Positions 1 through 8,229 of a stretch of 64,000 nucleotides of DNA are shown here, piece after piece; within the stretch, counting starts at the first letter, position 1, and each line of letters opens with the position of its first letter. A model generated the notes under the pieces. It did not search any database. It saw nothing but the letters and a program-made list of their open reading frames with translations, and had not been told where the DNA came from. Source of the stretch: Desulfobulbaceae bacterium BRH_c16a (lineage in GTDB: Bacteria > Desulfobacterota > Desulfobulbia > Desulfobulbales > Desulfocapsaceae); contig LADS01000021.1 of NCBI GenBank assembly GCA_000961725.1, forward strand, positions 1 to 64,000, in the 5' to 3' direction. The translations under genes were made by a program, and so were the position numbers.

Positions 1-774
1 CGTCGGGCACCAGAGCAAACAAAGCTACACCCAAAAAAAGTCGGCACCTTACCTGTAAAAGGAAGCGACAAAGAAAAACGGACAAACGAAATCAAAACCG
101 CTATCCCCCTCCTCGAGTCCATAGACATAGAAGGCAAAACCATCACCGCCGATGCCCTGTTGACTCAGCGTGAGCTTGCCAGATACATCGTTGAGAAGAG
201 AAAAGCACATTACCATTTCACTGCCAAGGACAACCAAAAGAAACTCCTCAAAGAAGTCGCTTCATTTTTCGAAAATGTTTCCTGGGATCCTGACTATGTA
301 ACCAAGGATAAGCCCAACCATGGCCGAAATGAGTCCAGGAGAATCTGGGTAACCACGGAACTCAATAAATATTTGAAATTTCCCCATGTCGCCCAAGCCT
401 TCAAAATTGAACGAGTAACTTACCGGAAAAAAGGAAAAAATACACGAGTTGTCGCGTACGGAATCACCAGTAAAACTCCCCAGATGGCAACCGCCGAACA
501 GATCCTAAGAGACAACCGTCAGCACTGGAGCATTGAAAACAGCTGCCACTACATCCTTGATTGGAATTTCGATGAGGATCGTTGTAGAATCTCAAAAGGT
601 TACGGTCCGGAAAACATCACCCGACTACGGAGATTTGCTATTGGCCTCCTCAAAAGCAAGGGCGTACCTAATGTAACTCAAAAAATGAGGCAACTCAGTT
701 TTTCTCCTCGCTTGGTTTTAGATTATTTGAAAATTCCTGGGAATAATCACACTGCCGCCGCTGTACAGGGGTAG
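1..774 (+). CDS. ISAs1-family transposase, 5' end outside window
   Basis: The reading frame is open from the first base, so the gene begins upstream of the window; 257 C-terminal residues are visible. It would cut and paste its own insertion sequence by DDE chemistry. Family features are plain: a D-A-x-x-T-Q stretch near visible residues 50-55, a K-D-N-Q motif about 25 residues later, an H-G-R-N-E-S-R block near residue 107, and the diagnostic sequence R-x-H-W-x-I-E-N followed by L-D-W-x-F-x-E-D near residues 175-195, which holds the catalytic glutamate. The C-terminal half shows no frameshift or stop, so the element may be intact. The right inverted repeat probably lies at or just after the stop codon, but the left end is not in view, so I cannot define it. 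Confidence 0.9.
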   Translation, partial: RRAPEQTKLHPKKVGTLPVKGSDKEKRTNEIKTAIPLLESIDIEGKTITADALLTQRELARYIVEKRKAHYHFTAKDNQKKLLKEVASFFENVSWDPDYVTKDKPNHGRNESRRIWVTTELNKYLKFPHVAQAFKIERVTYRKKGKNTRVVAYGITSKTPQMATAEQILRDNRQHWSIENSCHYILDWNFDEDRCRISKGYGPENITRLRRFAIGLLKSKGVPNVTQKMRQLSFSPRLVLDYLKIPGNNHTAAAVQG

Positions 775-906
775 CATAAATTTACCGTGATCTGCGGGCT
801 GTTTGCTCCGGAAATTCTGGATCGGCACCGTTACAATTCTGAAGCCTACAGGAAGATGGTGTTCATTATATACAATACTGCGTTTGGCATTCGACCGAGA
901 ATTGTA

Positions 907-934
907 TTGCAATCGTGCGCTGCGCATATATAAT
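907..934 (+). promoter_or_regulatory. candidate sigma-70 promoter ahead of the glycan cluster
   Basis: The 303 bases between the transposase and the first glycosyltransferase contain no convincing gene. They hold a perfect TATAAT at 929-934 with a TTGCAA box (four of six consensus bases) 16 bases upstream at 907-912. Transcription would start near 941 and leave a leader of about 137 bases. The match is by eye; AT-rich DNA yields such matches by chance. Confidence 0.35.
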
Positions 935-1077
935 TGTAATTATTCAAAGTCCAGCTATGGAGCATCTCGAGTAAAATTTATAGACGAACTAACCAACCTG
1001 AGAATCATTTCTGCTCGATATTTCCATCGGCATCATTTGTGTTCGTAGTTTTGCAAAAAACGGCATGGGATATTTTT

Positions 1078-2334
1078 ATGAACATTTTGACAATTAATAC
1101 TTCAGCCTCACAAGGTGGTGCGGCTCTAATTGCTCATGTGATTCATGAAGCCTTAAACCGTAAAAGAGGAATGTGCTCTGTATTTGTAAGCGGTAGAAAT
1201 CATAGGATATATTCAAGTGACGTTGTTAGTCTGGGTATCTCTTGGGCACGATTTCTCATCAATGTCTTTTGCTACAGGATATATGGTGCTGAAGGAGTCC
1301 TTAATCAAAAAGCCTGGCGCCGTATCATTGTAAACTACTATTCATGGGCTGATGTTATTCATTTACATAACGTTCATGGCTATTATCTGCCGAAGAATAT
1401 CCTAGATAAATTGTTGAAAAAGCCGGTTGTTTGGACTCTCCATGACTATTGGTTGGGTACGAGACGTTGTGCTGTTCCCCGAGATTGTGTTGAAATCGAA
1501 AGAAAATGTATGCAATGTCCTTATCCACATCGTTATCCTTCTATGAGCTTTCGTCGGAATCCTTCGGATAAAATAAATAGACAAGCTCTAATTTTGAAAA
1601 GTTCTGCACAATTCGTGGTTCCTTCCGTTACTTCTCGTGAAAAATTTATAGGCATGGGGATTCCTGATTCTCGTCTTCATGTTATTGAAAACCCACTTGA
1701 TTTTCCAAACGACACATTGCAGTCCGGCTCATACGAGGTTCGAGGGTCACTGGGGCTCCCACCTGAGGGTCATGTTGTGATTTTCATTGCCAACCAGGTA
1801 GACGACCCGAATAAAGGATTTGCTGTACTGCTTGATGCATTAAGCCAATTGCCGATACAGCATCAGTGGACTTTGGTGGTTATAGGGAAGGTATCTAAAA
1901 AATTAAAAAAAATAGCTTTGTCCAAGTGCCTGAATATATTATTTACAGGGCCGATTATAGATCGGCGGCTTATTTCTCAATATCTTATGGCATCGAATTG
2001 TTTAGTTAATCCTTCATATTCTGAAACATTTGGTCTGGTCAACCTGGAAGCTTTTGCTGCCGGTTGCTCTGTTGTGTGTTCGGATATTCCTGTTTTTCGT
2101 GAATTTGAATGCGGGGTAACAAGGTTTTTCAATCCTGGCGACAGTAAAGGACTGGCTCTTGCTTTGGTTGGTATGTATGGCCTCGCTGTTGAGGCCAAAG
2201 ATGCTCAAATAGCACGTGCAAAATACTTAAGCAAACGCTTTTCAGTAGAAAAGGCATGTTCACAATATATCAATATTTACGAAGGTGCACTTGAGAACAC
2301 TAAAGATAAAAGTAATCGATATAGGGGGGGCTGA
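1078..2334 (+). CDS. GT4-family glycosyltransferase (WcaC-like)
   Basis: Predicted 418-residue cytoplasmic GT-B enzyme that transfers a sugar from a nucleotide donor to a growing lipid-linked glycan. The N-terminal domain has the H-L-H-N-V-H-G-Y-Y block and a cysteine-rich stretch (T-L-H-D-Y-W followed by four cysteines, the last as C-x-x-C-P) typical of WcaC-type enzymes of exopolysaccharide clusters. The C-terminal donor-binding domain has an E-x7-E motif (S-E-T-F-G-L-V-N-L-E). The ATG at 1078 gives the normal family N-terminus (M-N-I-L-T-I-N-T); a GTG at 1039 in the same frame would add 13 unrelated residues. The next gene follows after 3 bases, so the two are almost certainly co-transcribed. 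Donor and acceptor cannot be read from sequence. Confidence 0.85.
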   Translation: MNILTINTSASQGGAALIAHVIHEALNRKRGMCSVFVSGRNHRIYSSDVVSLGISWARFLINVFCYRIYGAEGVLNQKAWRRIIVNYYSWADVIHLHNVHGYYLPKNILDKLLKKPVVWTLHDYWLGTRRCAVPRDCVEIERKCMQCPYPHRYPSMSFRRNPSDKINRQALILKSSAQFVVPSVTSREKFIGMGIPDSRLHVIENPLDFPNDTLQSGSYEVRGSLGLPPEGHVVIFIANQVDDPNKGFAVLLDALSQLPIQHQWTLVVIGKVSKKLKKIALSKCLNILFTGPIIDRRLISQYLMASNCLVNPSYSETFGLVNLEAFAAGCSVVCSDIPVFREFECGVTRFFNPGDSKGLALALVGMYGLAVEAKDAQIARAKYLSKRFSVEKACSQYINIYEGALENTKDKSNRYRGG

Positions 2335-2337
2335 ACA

Positions 2338-3135
2338 TTGAAAATATCGATAATAACGGTTTGTTTCAATAGTGTGGAAACGCTGGCAAACACTATTGAA
2401 TCTGTTGCATCTCAGATGTATCAGGATACTGAATATCTAATTGTTGACGGGGGATCAGAAGATGGATCGGTCGAAATAATAAGATCAAACGAGGCTAAGC
2501 TTGATCGATGGGTATCAGAGCCGGATGATGGGATTTATGACGCAATGAATAAGGGGTTAAGCATGTCGACAGGTGACATTGTCGGTTTCATCAATTCTGA
2601 TGATGTGTATGCTGATAGCAATGCGTTGGGACAAGTGGCCGAGGTTTTTGTCGATCCTTCTGTGGATGCCTGCTATGCCGATCTTGTTTATGTAAAAAGA
2701 GACAATTTGCAAGAAGTAGTTCGATATTGTAAATCTTGTGAATATCAGGATGGATTATTTGAAAAAGGGTGGTGTCCTCCTCATCCAACATTTTTTGTCA
2801 AAAAGGATATATTTGAGAAAATGGGCAATTTTGAATTAAGCTATTCCATGGGAAATGACGTTGAATTAATGATGCGTTTTCTCGCCAGGTATAAGATTGA
2901 ATCGAGATATATTCCAAAGATATTGGTAAAAATGCGGATGGGAGGTGAATCTAATCGAAGCTTGGTGAATGTTGTGAAACAGAATGTGGAGATACTCAGA
3001 GCTGGTAAATCGAATGGGATAAAAATTTCAGTGCCATTCTTTCTCATGACTAAAATCATCTCTCGTGTCGCACAATATCAAGCTAAACGCAAGGCAATCG
3101 AGAGATTCAAATCAATGAGCTTCCCCCGTCAGTGA
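2338..3135 (+). CDS. GT2-family glycosyltransferase (WcaE-like)
   Basis: A 265-residue GT-A fold enzyme. It opens with the usual strand I-S-I-I-T-V-C-F-N-S, has D-G-G-S-x-D-G-S near residue 40, and E-P-D-D-G-I-Y-D-A-M-N-K-G near residue 60, a block found in WcaE-type colanic acid glycosyltransferases. The metal-binding site is N-S-D-D near residue 86. Translation appears to start at TTG (2338) behind a run of G residues that can serve as ribosome binding site; no ATG lies near the conserved N-terminus. It follows the WcaC-like gene after 3 bases. Downstream the operon is interrupted by about 1.2 kb holding only a minus-strand pseudogene. Confidence 0.85.
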   Translation: MKISIITVCFNSVETLANTIESVASQMYQDTEYLIVDGGSEDGSVEIIRSNEAKLDRWVSEPDDGIYDAMNKGLSMSTGDIVGFINSDDVYADSNALGQVAEVFVDPSVDACYADLVYVKRDNLQEVVRYCKSCEYQDGLFEKGWCPPHPTFFVKKDIFEKMGNFELSYSMGNDVELMMRFLARYKIESRYIPKILVKMRMGGESNRSLVNVVKQNVEILRAGKSNGIKISVPFFLMTKIISRVAQYQAKRKAIERFKSMSFPRQ

Positions 3136-3299
3136 TATCAATGCTACACATACGCGTTGAATAATACACAGCTGGAAGGCATAAAAAAGCAAAACATTAC
3201 GGCAATGTCCTGATACTCGGCTATATTCCTACCTTTTGTCTGAACTGGAACGGTAGAATGGTGTTGAGAGAAAGATTCTGGTTTCGCTAGGCGTGGCTG

Positions 3300-4145
3300 G
3301 CATTTTTACCATTCTCAAAAAATGCACCATTGGCTTCCAGGATATGTTGAAACCGGCATCCTGGTAATCGGCTGCCAGCGATACAAGTAGATGTCCTTAA
3401 CCGGCACCTGGAGGCGGTGATTTCGATCTTGCCTGCTTCGCCTCTTGCTCTGGCCGATCCTCTACCAATTTGCGGCCCGGTAGCGGGTACCGGCAAAGCG
3501 GGATCGATCCATGAAGGTTTCCACCTGCAACAGGTCGTGACCGTATTTGTTTCGCCAATCCCGCCGCAGCCGCCGAAGGCTGGCGCCAAGGAGGGAGCTA
3601 GCCAGATGAGGGATGCGAACCCAGGGGAGGATCAAAAAATGGGTGTTGTTGGTCAGCAGATGGAGGTTCCGCCGACGGGGCGGCCGATCCCAGCCGATAA
3701 CTCATCGCGGGGTGCGGTTTTTCAGGCGGCAGAACCGAACAACAGGCAGGCAAGTGACCGATCATTTCGATCATATGCGATATATTTCATATGTTCGCCG
3801 ACATGCCCCTTGCATCTGAGAAGTGGTAACGATCCATAAGGCAATTGAACAGATCGTCGAGGGCTCCGCGACCTGATACCCGGCTCCAGCCTTGCCGGGC
3901 TGATGGTCCTTAGATCCGTTTCGATCTGGTGGTCATCGTGAGGGACATCGACAATTCGCCGCTGGCAATTATCGAAATGACGGGCAGCAGGCAGGGCGAC
4001 AAGCCCTTTTTGCTCGAGTTTTCGCAGCATGGTGCGACAGGCCATATCCTTGAGCAGGCAAGTTTCCGTCCGATGAGAGTGGGGTGCCACTAAACGGGAT
4101 TAAACCCGTTGCGCCCCTGATTGTCAGGATCTCGGCTCCCGCCGA
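3300..4145 (-). pseudogene. decayed DUF4338 (DruA-like) gene
   Basis: Read on the minus strand, pieces in different frames line up as one DUF4338 protein. In order they are: L-K-D-M-A-C-R-T-M-L near 4040, a C-L-M-D-R-Y-H piece near 3840 in a second frame, H-V-G-E-H-M-K-Y-I-A then A-C-L-L-F-G-S-A-A ending at 3725, then L-L-T-N-N-T-H-F-L-I-L-P-W-V-R near 3650 in a third frame, R-Y-R-A-A-N-W near 3475, and K-D-I-Y-L-Y near 3390. The tryptophan expected after F-G-S-A-A is a TGA stop (3722-3724), a TAG interrupts at 3462-3464, and at least three frameshifts are needed. The fragment is more GC-rich than its flanks. The family includes DruA of the Druantia phage-defence system but also stand-alone proteins of unknown role, so defence is only a possibility. 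The flanks 3136-3299 and 4146-4310 hold no gene I can see. Confidence 0.75.
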
Positions 4146-4310
4146 TTTAAAAACGGGAAACTTCAGTAAAATAGATTGGAAAGTATTATAGAAGTTAGAC
4201 TTGAGAATGGAAATTTGCTATACCTTTGTTTCTTGTTTTCTCAATGGGAAAGAAGAAGTGAAAAACGTGCTTCAACAGAAATATGGGCCGCCCTTATAGA
4301 AGGTATTTAA

Positions 4311-5264
4311 ATGCAAAGTGTGGTAGTGACTGGAGCAACAGGTTTTATTGGCAAGAGGTTATGTGAAGTACTCGAAAACAGAGGTTGTGATGTTAAAAGA
4401 ATAATCAGAAATTCTGAATCGCAATATAAACCTGGCAAATGTGTTGCGATTGGCGGCATGGATGGCAATACGAATTGGACGAAGCTGGTTGCTGGCTATG
4501 GTTGTGTTGTACATTTAGCAGCAAGAGTCCATGTTATGGCTAATGTTTCCAGAAAATCACAGGATAAATATTGGCAAACAAATGTCAGCGGTACTTTGCG
4601 CTTAGCCCATCAGGCTGTAGCCGTCGGTGTTCAACGATTTGTTTACATGAGCAGTATCAAGGTTAATGGTGAAACGACATACGAAGAGCCTTTTCGTCCG
4701 GAAGACGATACTGCACCTGTTGATTTCTATGGTCAATCAAAACATCTAGCTGAAAAAGGCTTACAAGAAATTGCGGCAGAAACTGGACTTGAAGTTGTAA
4801 TTATCAGGCCACCACTTGTTTATGGGCCTGAAGTAAAGGCAAATTTTCTTCGATTGCTAAAATGGGTGCATAACGGAGTGCCGCTGCCTTTTGGCGCCGT
4901 AGATAATAAAAGAAGTTTTGTTTATGTAGATAATCTGACGGATTTTATTATTAAATGTGTTGTACATCCAGCTGCTGCCGGGGAAACCTTTTTAGTCTCT
5001 GATGGAGTAGATTTGTCTACCTCCGAATTGATTCAAAAACTTGCCTTTTATATGAATTATTCTGCAAGATTGATCCCAGTTCCAATCGGTTTGTTGAGAT
5101 TGAGTGCGAGAGCATTGGGCAGAACAGCTCAATTTGAGAGACTATGTGGTTCGTTACAGGTGGATATTTCGAAAGCCGAACGATTGTTGGATTGGCACCC
5201 TCCTGTTGCGATGGACATGGGGTTGAAAAATACTGTTTCCTGGTATTTGAGAAAAAATGTTTAG
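4311..5264 (+). CDS. wbpV: NAD-dependent sugar epimerase/reductase, WbpV-like
   Basis: A 317-residue extended short-chain dehydrogenase acting on a nucleotide or lipid-linked amino sugar. The Rossmann motif T-G-A-T-G-F-I-G is at residues 7-14; the catalytic set is the serine of M-S-S-I-K-V-N-G near 120 and Y-G-Q-S-K near 145. The R-P-P-L-V-Y-G-P block and the substrate-loop arginine of R-S-F-V-Y-V-D-N fit the WbpV/Gnu branch. In Pseudomonas, WbpV with WbpM makes UDP-N-acetylquinovosamine or related 6-deoxy amino sugars. The next two genes are WbpL- and WbpM-like, the same trio as in those O-antigen loci. An AAGG sits about 7 bases before the ATG. The stop overlaps the next start by 8 bases. 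Substrate is inferred from neighbours; 4-epimerase activity is the alternative. Confidence 0.8.
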   Translation: MQSVVVTGATGFIGKRLCEVLENRGCDVKRIIRNSESQYKPGKCVAIGGMDGNTNWTKLVAGYGCVVHLAARVHVMANVSRKSQDKYWQTNVSGTLRLAHQAVAVGVQRFVYMSSIKVNGETTYEEPFRPEDDTAPVDFYGQSKHLAEKGLQEIAAETGLEVVIIRPPLVYGPEVKANFLRLLKWVHNGVPLPFGAVDNKRSFVYVDNLTDFIIKCVVHPAAAGETFLVSDGVDLSTSELIQKLAFYMNYSARLIPVPIGLLRLSARALGRTAQFERLCGSLQVDISKAERLLDWHPPVAMDMGLKNTVSWYLRKNV

Positions 5265-6276
5265 TGCCTTACTTGCATTGCTTGCATTAATAACATCAGC
5301 GGTCTTAACCGTAATTTTCTGCAATTATGCAAATAAAAACTGCTTGCTGGATATTCCAAATCAACGAAGTTCCCATACAATCCCAACTCCGAGAGGCGGC
5401 GGTTTAGCAATTGTCATCTCTTTTTTGCTTTTCGTGACGATATTGTACTTGAGAAATGCCATTTTACAACAGGTTTTCTTGGCTTTCACAGGGGGTGGAT
5501 TGCTTGTTGCTCTGATTGGATTCGCAGATGACCACAAGCATGTCAAGGTCAAATTACGTCTTACGATTCATTTTATCGCCGCTGGGATAGGATTATACTA
5601 CCTAGGCGGATTTTCTCTTGGCTTTACCGAACCAACATCAGTTTTTTCAGGAATACTCGGAAATTTATTTGGAGTTGTCTTTCTCGTTTGGTTGCTGAAT
5701 CTATTTAATTTTATGGATGGAATTGATGGCATTGCCGCTTCTGAAACGATTTTCATTGCCGGAGGTGCCGCGTCTATAATTATTATTACAGGCGGATGGT
5801 CGACGGGTACATTAATATTGTTGCTTTTACTTATCGCAGCCTGTAGTGGTTTTTTAATTTGGAACTGGCCGCCGGCAAAGATATTTATGGGTGATGTAGG
5901 TAGCGGTTTCCTCGGTATAATCCTTGGATTTTTTGCCATAATGACAATGAACAACGGAGAAATGTCATTTTTTACGTGGCTAATTCTTTTTGGAGCCTTC
6001 TTTGTTGATGCTACAGTAACTCTGATAAGGAGAATTTTTACTGGGCAGCGTTGGTACAGTGCACATCGAAGCCACGCGTATCAAATTCTTGCCCGGCGTT
6101 TGGGTTCACATAAAAGGGTAACTGCAATAGTTATATTGCTGAATATTTTTTGGCTCTATCCTTTGGCCTGCTTTTCGACTCTATATCCAACTTACAATTT
6201 ATTATTAACGTGTGTGGCTCTGATACCTCTAGGTTGGGGAGTCTATCGACTTGGTGCCGGAAATGAAGAGAGTTGA
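5257..6276 (+). CDS. wbpL: WecA/WbpL-family undecaprenyl-phosphate glycosyl-1-phosphate transferase
   Basis: A 339-residue polytopic inner-membrane enzyme of the MraY/WecA superfamily, about ten hydrophobic segments. It would move an N-acetyl-hexosamine-1-phosphate from UDP to undecaprenyl phosphate, the first committed step of repeat-unit synthesis. Conserved signatures are P-x-P-R-G-G-G near residue 45, the acidic pair F-A-D-D-H near 90, N-L-F-N-F-M-D-G-I-D-G near 147, G-D-V-G-S-G-F-L-G near 212, and H-R-S-H-A-Y-Q near 268, the loop that recognises the sugar in WecA/WbpL-type enzymes. The start overlaps the wbpV-like gene and the wbpM-like gene begins 3 bases after the stop, so the three are translationally linked. 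WbpL homologues use UDP-FucNAc or UDP-QuiNAc, matching the neighbours. Confidence 0.9.
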   Translation: MFSALLALLALITSAVLTVIFCNYANKNCLLDIPNQRSSHTIPTPRGGGLAIVISFLLFVTILYLRNAILQQVFLAFTGGGLLVALIGFADDHKHVKVKLRLTIHFIAAGIGLYYLGGFSLGFTEPTSVFSGILGNLFGVVFLVWLLNLFNFMDGIDGIAASETIFIAGGAASIIIITGGWSTGTLILLLLLIAACSGFLIWNWPPAKIFMGDVGSGFLGIILGFFAIMTMNNGEMSFFTWLILFGAFFVDATVTLIRRIFTGQRWYSAHRSHAYQILARRLGSHKRVTAIVILLNIFWLYPLACFSTLYPTYNLLLTCVALIPLGWGVYRLGAGNEES

Positions 6277-6279
6277 ACA

Positions 6280-8229
6280 ATGAAAAACCATATACGTAGA
6301 ATGATGCTAAGCCGGTGGTCTGCGTTTTTTCATGATATGCTGTGGGTGCCTGTATCGTTATTTGCATCTTTCTGGCTTAGGTTCAATTTAAACTCGCTCC
6401 CATCCCCATATTTACAATCATTTTTTCGAATTCTCTGTTTAGCGATTCCGGTCTTTATAATAGTTTTTTGGAGATTTGGACTGTATCGAGGGATCTGGCG
6501 CTTTGCTTCGGTTCCTGATATTAAACGCATACTCAAATCTGTATTACTTGGAACTATGATTGTTTACTTCTCGGCTGTAATTATTTTCCGAATGGAGGAC
6601 ATCCCGAGAACCGTTTTGATCCTATTTCCTATGTTTCTCATTAGTGGACTTTCTGGTCCACGGTTATTCTATCGTCTGCTTAAAGATAGAAAATTCAACT
6701 TACAGAAACAGACAGGGAAAAGGACTTTGGTCGTAGGTGCTGGGCGCGCAGGAGAAATGGTTTTGCGTGAACTACGAAATTCGCAAGAATATCTGCCTAT
6801 AGCACTGCTTGACGATGATGTTGTCAAGCATAGCCGAGAGATACATGGAGTTCGGGTTTGGGGCAGTCTTGAGGAGCTTGTTGGTGTTGTCAATTCACTT
6901 GAGATTGAGTTGGTTTTATTTGCCATTCCATCAGCTAAACCTCAAGTCGTCGCTAATGTAATCAGACTGTGCTCAAAGGCAGATGTTGAATGCCGTACTT
7001 TGCCCCCCTTAAAAGATCAGGTTGCTAGAAAAACCCAGGTTGAACAGATTCGCCCTTTCATTTTAGAAGATCTTTTATGTCGCATAGTCGTTTGCCTAGA
7101 TGAAAAAAAAATCTCTGGCTATTTGAGAAATAAGAATGTTCTTGTTACTGGTTGTGGGGGCTCGATTGGTTCAGAATTGTGCAGGCAGATAGCAAAATCT
7201 GATCCCGCGAGATTGATTCTTTTAGATAATTGCGAATTCAATCTCTATTCTATAGATTCTGAGTTACGGTGCAATCTGCAAGATCTGCAACTAGAAACTA
7301 TTCTTGGTGATGTTAAAAATCGAGAAAGGGTTGATTGGGCTTTTCGAAAATATTCACCAGATGTAGTGTTTCATGCTGCGGCATACAAACATGTGCCTAT
7401 GCTTGAGATTAATCAGGCGGAGGCTGTGCAAAACAATGTTATTGGCACTCAAGTAATTGCCGAAGCTGCTGACAGATACGGAGTAGAACGTTTTGTTTTT
7501 GTTTCAACTGACAAGGCGGTCAATCCATCTAGTGTGATGGGAGTAACCAAAAGGATTTCAGAGCTTTACTGTCAGAATTTATCGAGACGTTCTAAGACCA
7601 AATTTGTAACTACTCGTTTTGGAAATGTTTTGGGAAGCGCTGGCTCAGTAGTACCTCTTTTTGAAAAGCAGATCAAGATGGGAGGGCCTGTAACAGTAAC
7701 TCATCCAGATATTAGTCGTTATTTTATGACTATCCCCGAAGCAGTGAGTTTGATACTTCAAGCTGGTGCCATGGGAAATGGTGGAGAAATTTACGTTCTT
7801 GATATGGGGGAGCCTGTTAGAATAAAAGATCTTGCTGAGCAAATGATCAGGATTTCTGGTATGGAACCTGAGAGGGATATTAAGATTACTTACATCGGAT
7901 TGCGACCTGGGGAGAAGTTGTTTGAAGAATTATTTCACGAAGGTGAGAGTCTTTGCATTACTGAACACCCAAAAGTTCTTCTAGCCCGCAGTCGTCAGGT
8001 TGATTGGCAATGGTTGCTTGGTGAAATAAAATCATTAAATAAGGCAGCTACTTGTCGGAATGTTTCAAGTATAGCTTGTCATCTCTGCAATATTGTCCCT
8101 GAGTATAATCATATTAAGCTTGATGCCGCCTGTGCAAATGAGAGTGAGGTGTTATTTAGAGACCCAGTATCGCTATACACCACGAGGCTATTCTCCACTG
8201 AAGAAATTACACAGAGTAACATTAACTAA
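6280..8229 (+). CDS. wbpM: UDP-N-acetylglucosamine 4,6-dehydratase, WbpM/FlaA1 type
   Basis: A 649-residue membrane-anchored protein. About four hydrophobic helices occupy residues 10-125, followed by a first Rossmann-like domain (V-V-G-A-G-R-A-G near 150) and the catalytic short-chain dehydrogenase domain from about residue 285 (T-G-C-G-G-S-I-G-S-E). The catalytic block reads S-T-D-K-A-V-N-P then M-G-V-T-K-R, with methionine where classical dehydrogenases have tyrosine; that S-M-K arrangement is known for the long WbpM-type enzymes. The reaction converts UDP-GlcNAc to the 4-keto-6-deoxy sugar that feeds QuiNAc, FucNAc or bacillosamine-type sugars. Length matches the long family members (about 620-670 residues). 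The stop and the next start share one base (TAATG). Confidence 0.92.
   Translation: MKNHIRRMMLSRWSAFFHDMLWVPVSLFASFWLRFNLNSLPSPYLQSFFRILCLAIPVFIIVFWRFGLYRGIWRFASVPDIKRILKSVLLGTMIVYFSAVIIFRMEDIPRTVLILFPMFLISGLSGPRLFYRLLKDRKFNLQKQTGKRTLVVGAGRAGEMVLRELRNSQEYLPIALLDDDVVKHSREIHGVRVWGSLEELVGVVNSLEIELVLFAIPSAKPQVVANVIRLCSKADVECRTLPPLKDQVARKTQVEQIRPFILEDLLCRIVVCLDEKKISGYLRNKNVLVTGCGGSIGSELCRQIAKSDPARLILLDNCEFNLYSIDSELRCNLQDLQLETILGDVKNRERVDWAFRKYSPDVVFHAAAYKHVPMLEINQAEAVQNNVIGTQVIAEAADRYGVERFVFVSTDKAVNPSSVMGVTKRISELYCQNLSRRSKTKFVTTRFGNVLGSAGSVVPLFEKQIKMGGPVTVTHPDISRYFMTIPEAVSLILQAGAMGNGGEIYVLDMGEPVRIKDLAEQMIRISGMEPERDIKITYIGLRPGEKLFEELFHEGESLCITEHPKVLLARSRQVDWQWLLGEIKSLNKAATCRNVSSIACHLCNIVPEYNHIKLDAACANESEVLFRDPVSLYTTRLFSTEEITQSNIN

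Noticed and set aside
803..1048. 81-codon plus-strand frame after the transposase
   Set aside because: No ribosome binding site, no family resemblance, and it overlaps the likely promoter and leader of the first glycosyltransferase.
3417..3839. 140-codon plus-strand frame
   Set aside because: It is antisense to the DUF4338 relic and shows no protein-like pattern of its own.
3300..4145. REP-associated tyrosine transposase
   Set aside because: The L-T-N-N-T-H piece first recalled the T-N-H-V-H motif, but the following L-I-L-P-W-V-R and R-A-A-N-W blocks fit DUF4338 much better.
4146..4310. JUMPstart/ops element ahead of the wbpV block
   Set aside because: No GGCGGTAGC-like sequence is present here or before the first glycosyltransferase.
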